Of a DNA stretch of 26,792 nucleotides, positions 22,219 to 26,792 are shown one piece after another. The stretch lies in the NCBI GenBank assembly GCA_002310235.1, contig DBYO01000028.1, forward strand, positions 1 through 26,792, read 5' to 3'. Numbering within the stretch: the stretch's first letter is position 1; every line of letters begins with the position of its first letter. The stretch is from Bacteroidales bacterium UBA1184 (lineage in GTDB: Bacteria; Bacteroidota; Bacteroidia; Bacteroidales; ML635J-15). The notes under the pieces were generated by a model. It was not told where the DNA came from, did no database searches, and saw nothing but the letters and a program-made list of their open reading frames with translations. The translations under genes were made by a program, and so were the position numbers.

Positions 22219-22245
22219 ATTCTTTTACTTAAACTCAAATTTCTG

Positions 22246-22253
22246 CAAAAATA
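22246..22253 (-). promoter_or_regulatory. Promoter -7 element of trxB
   Basis: TATTTTTG on the minus strand matches TAnnTTTG, 27 nt before the trxB ATG. No TTTG sits at -33. The word TACGAAGTA is at 22271-22279, 17 nt from the -7 element, close to the 9-nt distance seen at folE. Confidence 0.65.
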
Positions 22254-22334
22254 AAAAATTATTTATGATTTACGAAGTACATTTACGTTTTTTGATTTTT
22301 TCAGAAAAATATGCTTTTTTTAAATCAAAAGCAT

Positions 22335-22342
22335 TATATTTG
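22335..22342 (+). promoter_or_regulatory. Promoter -7 element of the gene at 22385
   Basis: TATATTTG matches TAnnTTTG and lies 42 nt before the ATG, giving a leader of about 36 nt. No clean -33 TTTG was found. Confidence 0.55.
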
Positions 22343-22384
22343 TAACCGATAATATTTAAGTTTAACAATAAAATAGGGTTCGAT

Positions 22385-22888
22385 ATGAAAAAACTATTAT
22401 TTTTAGTGCTGGGAATAGCATTATTTACGGTTGTAAATGCACAAGAAGAAGACTTCACCGCAAGCGATGAAACTTTGACTATAATAAAAATCGGAGGCAA
22501 ATACAACAAACACCTAGGAGGTATAGGTTACAAATCAGTAGAACAAATATATGATACGAATGGCAACCTTGTGTTTATGGAATGCAAAGGCAAAGGAAAT
22601 GTAGCTTGTCCTGATATTTTCATTCCGACTTCTTCACCTTTCGATAGATTTATTGACGAAAGCATTATTGATATGCAGACTAAAGCCTACAACGATCTAA
22701 AAGCAGGAAAGACAAGCGGAGAATATACATACCAAGGTATAAAATTCTCATACAGCGATGCTAAAATAATCACGGACGATGATGGCAATGAAAAATTTCA
22801 ATATGACCTGAATATCTCCTGCCGTAGCACATGCAATTCTAACAATATAAACGATGTTCTCTTTATAAAACTTACAGAGAAAGATTAA
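22385..22888 (+). CDS. Secreted hypothetical protein
   Basis: A 167-residue protein with a Sec signal peptide (MKKLLFLVLGIALFTVVNAQ). The mature region includes GGKYNKHLGGIGYKSVEQIYDTNGNLVFMECKGKGNVACPDIFIP, with strands and turns, and a C-terminal half with CRSTCNSNN. Four cysteines (in MECKG, VACPD and CRSTC) could form disulfides after export. I do not recognise the family. The gene is alone, divergent from trxB and convergent with mnmA, and shares a bidirectional terminator with it. Confidence 0.75.
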   Translation: MKKLLFLVLGIALFTVVNAQEEDFTASDETLTIIKIGGKYNKHLGGIGYKSVEQIYDTNGNLVFMECKGKGNVACPDIFIPTSSPFDRFIDESIIDMQTKAYNDLKAGKTSGEYTYQGIKFSYSDAKIITDDDGNEKFQYDLNISCRSTCNSNNINDVLFIKLTEKD

Positions 22889-22902
22889 GAGCATAAATAA
22901 GT

Positions 22903-22943
22903 AAAAATACATTGTTTATCAATATGATAAGCAATGTATTTTT
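22903..22943. terminator. Bidirectional terminator between convergent genes
   Basis: An 18-bp stem (22903-22920 with 22926-22943) has a 5-nt loop, AATAT, and one non-Watson-Crick pair. It starts with AAAAATACATTG and ends with CAATGTATTTTT, so both strands have a T-rich 3' side. It serves the gene at 22385 and mnmA, whose stop codon touches its end. Confidence 0.85.
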
Positions 22944-24016
22944 TATTCTATAACGCCACCTGCAACAACATCGTCGCCTTCGTACAGCACTGCAGACTGC
23001 CCTGGAGTTGCCGCCGATACCGGCTGGTCGAACTTTATATGCAACCTATCACCTTCCTGGAATGCCTCACACTCAACGCCTTTGCTATTGTAGCGAATTT
23101 TGCATTCCAACCTCATCGGCGAAAGTAGATTTTCGTACTTCATAAAGTTCAAGTCACAGACAAAAATTTCATTTTTCAACAAATCCTCGCGTTCTCCAAG
23201 AGTTACGGTATTCTTTTCAGGATTTATCTCTGTTACAAAAACAGGATGTCCAACCGCCACATTCAAGCCTTTGCGCTGACCTATGGTATAAAAAGGAAAT
23301 CCTTTGTGTTTTCCTAGCACCTTACCGTCGGGAGAGACAATGTCGCCCTCTCCTATTTTTTCATCAATATCAGGAACCTGCGAACGAAGAAAATTCCTAT
23401 AGTCGTCGTCAGGAACAAAACAAATTTCCTGGCTTTCGCGTTTTTTTACCAACGCCTTGAAGCCTTTTTCGTCGGCTATTGCACGAATTTGGTCCTTTGT
23501 GTATTCGCCAAGAGGGAAAACTGTCCGTGCCAGATTTTCCTGCGACAAACGCCACAAGAAATATGTCTGATCTTTGCTCAAATCAACACCTTTGCGGAGA
23601 AAATAACGTCCATTTTCGTGCATAATACGCGCATAGTGACCAGTTGCAATGTATTCACAGCCAAGTTCGTCGGCTTTCTGCAACATAACGCCCCACTTTA
23701 TCTCGCGGTTGCAGACTACGCAGGGATTTGGCGTACGTCCGTGAAGGTATTCAGAAACAAAATTGCTGATTACAGTCTCAGCAAAACGCTCGCGGAAATC
23801 GACAATATGGTGATCTATTCCCAACGACTGGGCAAAACGCTTGGCTTCCATTATGCTTTCGATAGTGCAGCAACCTTTTTCGCGAGCAATGCACGATTCC
23901 TTCATAGAATCGTAAGTACGGAATGTAGCGCCTACAATTTCGTACTTGTCAAGCAACATTAGTGCCGACACCGAACTGTCGATACCACCGCTCATTGCCA
24001 ATAGAAGCTTTTTCAT
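22943..24016 (-). CDS. mnmA: tRNA-uridine 2-sulfurtransferase
   Basis: MnmA thiolates uridine 34 of tRNA-Glu, tRNA-Gln and tRNA-Lys using ATP and a sulfur relay. The protein has 357 residues. The PP-loop SGGIDSS is at 9-15. The catalytic cysteines are C102 in NPCVVCN and C199 in ESQEICFV, at the same numbers as in E. coli MnmA. Additional cysteines occur at C42, C49 and C50 (ESCIAREKGCC) and at C99, a layout seen in a Bacteroidota subgroup of the family. ATGHYAR and FYTIGQRKGL are also present. The start is the ATG at 24016, 15 nt after the MORN-protein stop codon, so the two are co-transcribed. Confidence 0.94.
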   Translation of the reverse strand: MKKLLLAMSGGIDSSVSALMLLDKYEIVGATFRTYDSMKESCIAREKGCCTIESIMEAKRFAQSLGIDHHIVDFRERFAETVISNFVSEYLHGRTPNPCVVCNREIKWGVMLQKADELGCEYIATGHYARIMHENGRYFLRKGVDLSKDQTYFLWRLSQENLARTVFPLGEYTKDQIRAIADEKGFKALVKKRESQEICFVPDDDYRNFLRSQVPDIDEKIGEGDIVSPDGKVLGKHKGFPFYTIGQRKGLNVAVGHPVFVTEINPEKNTVTLGEREDLLKNEIFVCDLNFMKYENLLSPMRLECKIRYNSKGVECEAFQEGDRLHIKFDQPVSAATPGQSAVLYEGDDVVAGGVIE

Positions 24017-24031
24017 TTCTATCCTATGAAA

Positions 24032-24970
24032 TTATTTGCGCGAATTTTTCTTTGAACCACCACTCCTTGTATTGCCCTGATTTGCGGGAGTCTCGCGGGT
24101 GTTAGACGGACTTTCGCCATAATCCACATTCGAATTGTGGCGGAAAAATTCCATCGGGTCGTCGAGGTAGTCTTCAGGACGCATAAACTGATCCTGATGT
24201 TCCTTTGCCCATTCAGCCTTACGCCTCCATTCTTCCAACTGCTCCTTTTCCTTGTCGGAATGACCATGCTTGTACACAATGGTTTCGCCAGACTTGTTGT
24301 CGCGATAGTCCATCCACTCGCCTTCTTTTTCACCGTTTACATACTCGCCTTCTTCTTCGAGAGTTCCGTCGGGAGCATATATCTTCCAGTGACCATGGCG
24401 TGTACCATCCTTGTAAAAGCCGTCTTCGTGCATGTTGCCGTTATCAAAATAATATTTGTAGTATCCATTGCGAGTTCCATTGCCATACATGCAGTCGAGA
24501 ACAAGCTTTGTTGTATTGGGATAATAAATTTTCACATTGCCTTCGGCTTTGCCATGAACGTAATTTATAATCTCCATGAGTTTTCCCGATTCGGTGAACA
24601 TACGCCATTCTCCATGACGCTCCCGATTCTCATCATAGCCACCCGTGGCAGATGTTGCTCCGCTCTCCCAAAACATTTCCACAGAAGCCGAGTGATCGCC
24701 GTTGTAAACGAGTATCGACTTTTTCTTACCGCTCTCGTAGTAATACTTGAATGTTCCAGAAGGTATGTCGTTGGTGAAAAAGCCTTCGTATCGCACATTA
24801 CCATTGCTATACTTCTTTAACCACTTACCCTGCTTCTTCTTGTTGATGTCGATGTAGTTTATGATAGAACCATCAGCCTGCTTTTCGCCAATGACCTGCG
24901 CATTGCCCGAAACTGCAACAAATACAGCCATCATCAACGGAAGAAATATCTTTAATACTATAGTTTTCAT
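24032..24970 (-). CDS. Exported MORN-repeat protein (YwqK-like)
   Basis: A 312-residue protein with a signal peptide (MKTIVLKIFLPLMMAVFVAVSGNAQ) and several MORN_2-type repeats of about 22 residues between about 45 and 235. Examples are QGKWLKKYSNGNVRYEGFF, SGTFKYYYESGKKKSILVY, HGEWRMFTESGKLMEIINY, NGYYKYYFDNGNMHEDGFY and HGHWKIYAPDGTLEEEGEY. The C-terminal tail is charged and low-complexity, ending in SGGSKKNSRK. Such proteins are often auto-named 'toxin-antitoxin system YwqK family antitoxin', but no toxin is present here and export argues against that role. It is the first gene of a pair with mnmA, with its promoter at 24991-25019. Confidence 0.88.
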   Translation of the reverse strand: MKTIVLKIFLPLMMAVFVAVSGNAQVIGEKQADGSIINYIDINKKKQGKWLKKYSNGNVRYEGFFTNDIPSGTFKYYYESGKKKSILVYNGDHSASVEMFWESGATSATGGYDENRERHGEWRMFTESGKLMEIINYVHGKAEGNVKIYYPNTTKLVLDCMYGNGTRNGYYKYYFDNGNMHEDGFYKDGTRHGHWKIYAPDGTLEEEGEYVNGEKEGEWMDYRDNKSGETIVYKHGHSDKEKEQLEEWRRKAEWAKEHQDQFMRPEDYLDDPMEFFRHNSNVDYGESPSNTRETPANQGNTRSGGSKKNSRK

Positions 24971-24990
24971 ATTTCAAAAATTAACGTTCG

Positions 24991-25019
24991 CAAATATAAC
25001 CAATATCAATCAATGCAAA
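24991..25019 (-). promoter_or_regulatory. Promoter of the MORN gene and mnmA
   Basis: TATATTTG (24998-24991) on the minus strand matches TAnnTTTG, with TTTG (25019-25016) 17 nt upstream, slightly closer than usual. The ATG is 20 nt downstream. Confidence 0.65.
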
Positions 25020-25044
25020 AAAAATACCGAAATGCATACCATAA

Positions 25045-25887
25045 TTATATACAAGGCACATACAAGTCCTTCTTCGGATTTACGCACAACACAGGAATTC
25101 CTTTTTCATTGGCAATAACCTTGGCTTCTGGAAAACCGAAAATCTTGTGCCACAGACGCTCCTCCTTGGTGGTTGTTATCACAATCAGCTTGCACTCGTT
25201 GTTTGAAGCATAATCAACCGCCTGAAGGTCGATGCTCTTGCGGTCTCCAAGCACTATGCGATTGTAAACCAGCTCGTAACGGTCAAAGAACTTAGTACAG
25301 AACTGCAAGTTGTTTGCCAACCGTCCGTCGTCGGTTTTCTTGTGGACTATGTCGATTACTTGCTCCAGATGCTTTGCAAAATAAGTCACCCAGCCTGTCT
25401 TTTCCTTCATTTCCTTGGCGACATCCATTGGAAGCACAATCTTGTTGCCGTAGCTTGGATATGGAGTATTTTTCTGAATTACGAAATATGGAATTCTGGC
25501 CTTGCGGATAATCTTCACAGCCGAAGTTCCCGACAGGAACTGCAAATCGTCCTTGCCGTGAGTTCCCAGCACGATAAGATATGCGTCTATACGCTCGGCA
25601 GTGGAATTGATTATTGTACATGTACAGCCTTCCTCGACATAATACTCGGCATTTATGCCATGGTCCTTTTTTATGGTTTCGCAATATTCGGCAAGAGCCT
25701 CCTTTGCATCGTCCTCGGCTGTATTTTTCGGAAAATAAGTATATGTATTTTCGTTAATCACATGAAGCAAAAGCAGTTCCATCTTGAACTTCTCGGCGAA
25801 ATACACGCCCCACTGCACACTTCGTTCACCTACCGCCGTAAAATCGGTATAAACCAAAATCTTCCTAACTTGCTGTTGTTCTTCCAT
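25045..25887 (-). CDS. Universal stress protein with two USP domains
   Basis: A 280-residue cytosolic protein made of two UspA-like domains. The first (about 7-140) begins VRKILVYTDFTAVGERSVQWGVYFAEKF and has the nucleotide-binding motif GTHGKDDLQFLSGTS. The second (about 147-273) begins NKIVLPMDVAKEMKEKTGWVTYFAKHL and ends in KGIPVLCVNP; it lacks the glycine motif, so only the first domain is likely to bind ATP. Such proteins act in stress survival by mechanisms that are not settled. The start is the ATG at 25887. The NUDIX gene ends 108 nt upstream in the same direction with a palindrome in the gap; the best -7 candidate, TATCTTCG, is imperfect. Confidence 0.9.
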   Translation of the reverse strand: MEEQQQVRKILVYTDFTAVGERSVQWGVYFAEKFKMELLLLHVINENTYTYFPKNTAEDDAKEALAEYCETIKKDHGINAEYYVEEGCTCTIINSTAERIDAYLIVLGTHGKDDLQFLSGTSAVKIIRKARIPYFVIQKNTPYPSYGNKIVLPMDVAKEMKEKTGWVTYFAKHLEQVIDIVHKKTDDGRLANNLQFCTKFFDRYELVYNRIVLGDRKSIDLQAVDYASNNECKLIVITTTKEERLWHKIFGFPEAKVIANEKGIPVLCVNPKKDLYVPCI

Positions 25888-25972
25888 ATCAAATCAGTAA
25901 CCGACTGCGAAGATAAATGTTTTTTAGGTACGGAAGACAAGGCGGGAGCAAAAGTTGTTAACATATATATAA

Positions 25973-25998
25973 TAGAGACGTTGCACACAACGTCTCTA
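25973..25998. repeat. REP-like palindrome starting at the NUDIX stop codon
   Basis: TAGAGACGTTG (25973-25983) and CAACGTCTCTA (25988-25998) form a perfect 11-bp inverted repeat around CACA. On the minus strand the first three bases of the element (25998-25996, TAG) are the stop codon of the NUDIX gene. The edges match those of the elements at 3608-3657 and 6904-6938. Confidence 0.75.
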
Positions 25999-26604
25999 CA
26001 AATTATTGTATCCCTCCACCACCATCCTTATATTCCCATAAGTATTCTCCAGCACCTCTCCCATCTCACTTTGTGCAATCCACCTGACTTCCGAAATATC
26101 CTCCTCCGTCTGCGGTTTTGTCAAGCCATTGCCAACATATCTCATTCTGAACCAATGCGTAACCTTCAAGGCATAACCTTCATTGAAAGGATATATGTGA
26201 TAGGTGGTCATAAGTTCGCCATCGTTCTGCAAGTCGGCAATGTCGAGGCCGCATTCCTCGCTGACCTCACGCACAGCGCACTGGGCAAGCGTTTCGCCAG
26301 CTTCGAGCCAGCCTTTTGGCAAATCCCAGCGACCAGAGCGGAAAATGAAGAGCATCCTACCCTGCTTGTCCGTCACTCGACCACCACCAGCCTCTATCAC
26401 CGTGAAAACTTTTTTCAACAGGCACAAGGCAGCATCGTCCGAAGCCCCTAAAATCATAAGGTTGTAGTCGGCGGATGAGTTCAAAAAAAGTTTTATTGCC
26501 GATTCGGTATTATCATCAAAATGTAATATCTTTGCCGATTGAATATCGGACGAAGCATCCTCGTTGAATGCCAAAATCCGGTCGTTATAGAATATTTTTA
26601 TCAT
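25996..26604 (-). CDS. NUDIX hydrolase
   Basis: A 202-residue protein that probably hydrolyses a nucleoside diphosphate linked to another group; the substrate is unknown. The Nudix box is complete and matches GX5EX7REUXEEXGU from G98 to L120 (GWLEAGETLAQC, then REVSEECGL). An N-terminal region of about 70 residues (MIKIFYNDRILAFNED...) precedes the domain, as in a Bacteroidota group of NUDIX proteins. The ATG at 26604 is chosen; the frame continues to 26691, but that part is antisense to pyrE. The stop codon is the first triplet of a palindromic element, so the C-terminus YNNL may be shorter than in relatives. It is divergent from pyrE with only 12 nt between the start codons. Confidence 0.92.
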   Translation of the reverse strand: MIKIFYNDRILAFNEDASSDIQSAKILHFDDNTESAIKLFLNSSADYNLMILGASDDAALCLLKKVFTVIEAGGGRVTDKQGRMLFIFRSGRWDLPKGWLEAGETLAQCAVREVSEECGLDIADLQNDGELMTTYHIYPFNEGYALKVTHWFRMRYVGNGLTKPQTEEDISEVRWIAQSEMGEVLENTYGNIRMVVEGYNNL

Positions 26605-26616
26605 AAATTTAAAGTT

Positions 26617-26792
26617 ATGAACGCAATAGCCAAACAAGTAGCTGAAAAACTTTTGCAAATAAAAGCAATAAAACTTGAACCGACAAATCATTTCGTATGG
26701 GCTTCGGGATGGAATTCTCCAATCTACTGCGACAACCGCAAGGCTCTGTCCTACCCCGATGTACGCGACTTTGTACGCGACTCTTTCATCGA
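26617..26792 (+). CDS. pyrE: Orotate phosphoribosyltransferase, N-terminal part (cut by window edge)
   Basis: An ATG at 26617 opens a frame that runs through the right edge: 58 codons and two bases. The peptide begins MNAIAKQVAEKLLQIKAIKL and continues EPTNHFVWASGWNSPIYCDNRKALSYPDVRDFV. The WASGWNSPIYCDNRKALSYP segment is characteristic of PyrE in Bacteroidota, the enzyme that joins orotate to PRPP to make OMP in pyrimidine synthesis. The PRPP-binding loop lies beyond the window. Its promoter must lie inside the first codons of the divergent NUDIX gene. Confidence 0.88.
   Translation, partial: MNAIAKQVAEKLLQIKAIKLEPTNHFVWASGWNSPIYCDNRKALSYPDVRDFVRDSFI

Noticed and set aside
24032..24970. Antitoxin of a toxin-antitoxin pair
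   Set aside because: The MORN (YwqK-like) protein has a signal peptide and is paired with mnmA; no toxin-like gene is adjacent.
25342..26451. 369-residue open frame on the plus strand opposite the universal stress protein and NUDIX genes
   Set aside because: It is antisense to two genes with clear domain motifs and crosses a palindromic repeat.
26605..26691. N-terminal extension of the NUDIX gene up to 26691
   Set aside because: It would overlap 75 bases of pyrE in antisense and adds residues not expected for the family; the ATG at 26604 fits.

Overview
The window looks like a chromosomal segment of an anaerobic member of the Bacteroidota, most likely Bacteroidales. Three things support this. 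Many genes are preceded by the Bacteroidota promoter -7 motif TAnnTTTG, often with TTTG 17-23 nt upstream, instead of a Shine-Dalgarno site. The proteins include Bacteroidota-typical families (type IX secretion plug protein, DUF1573 protein, lipocalin-like lipoproteins, Bacteroidota-style TonB, MORN-repeat YwqK-like protein). HydE, an [FeFe]-hydrogenase maturase, points to anaerobic hydrogen metabolism. No rRNA, CRISPR array, phage or insertion sequence is visible. There is one tRNA.

Layout. 1-60: start of an exported protein cut by the window edge. 144-2156: urocanate hydratase with its own terminator. 2261-3292: two tandem paralogous lipoproteins with a strong promoter. 3407-3490: tRNA-Leu(CAG). 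3491-3942: a 452-nt gene-free tract packed with short repeats. 3943-6881: T9SS plug protein and two secreted proteins of unknown function. 6932-9641: DNA ligase LigA and a cytidylate-kinase-like protein. 9805-11288: GTP cyclohydrolase I and malonyl-CoA:ACP transacylase, overlapping by one base. 11436-13055: a GT-C type membrane protein, converging on an aminotransferase that is preceded by a DUF1573 gene. 15127-17904: LysM/glucosaminidase, LPP20-like lipoprotein and HydE. 17906-22218, all leftward: trxB, nth, argS, then a TonB-like gene with its own promoter. 22385-24970: a small secreted protein converging on an MORN-protein/mnmA pair. 25045-26604: universal stress protein and NUDIX hydrolase. 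26617 to the edge: the start of pyrE.

Most genes are housekeeping (DNA repair and ligation, tRNA charging and thiolation, folate, fatty acid and pyrimidine synthesis, thioredoxin reduction) mixed with envelope proteins. Neighbouring genes mostly do not form pathways. folE-fabD and trxB-nth-argS are the clearest co-transcribed groups.

The unusual material is between the genes. At 3733-3940 there are eleven tiny inverted repeats whose 2-4 bp stems differ in sequence but stay complementary, always around a G-N-A (or GTAA) loop and usually separated by a GAAAC linker. Related words recur at 14977-15019, 11324-11332 and 22271-22279. Beside them are in-register 8-bp and 7-bp word arrays, some supplying promoter -33 elements. 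A second family, 25-35 bp palindromes edged by TAG...CTA, supplies the stop codons of ligA and the NUDIX gene. I regard these two intergenic repeat families as the best candidates for something undescribed.
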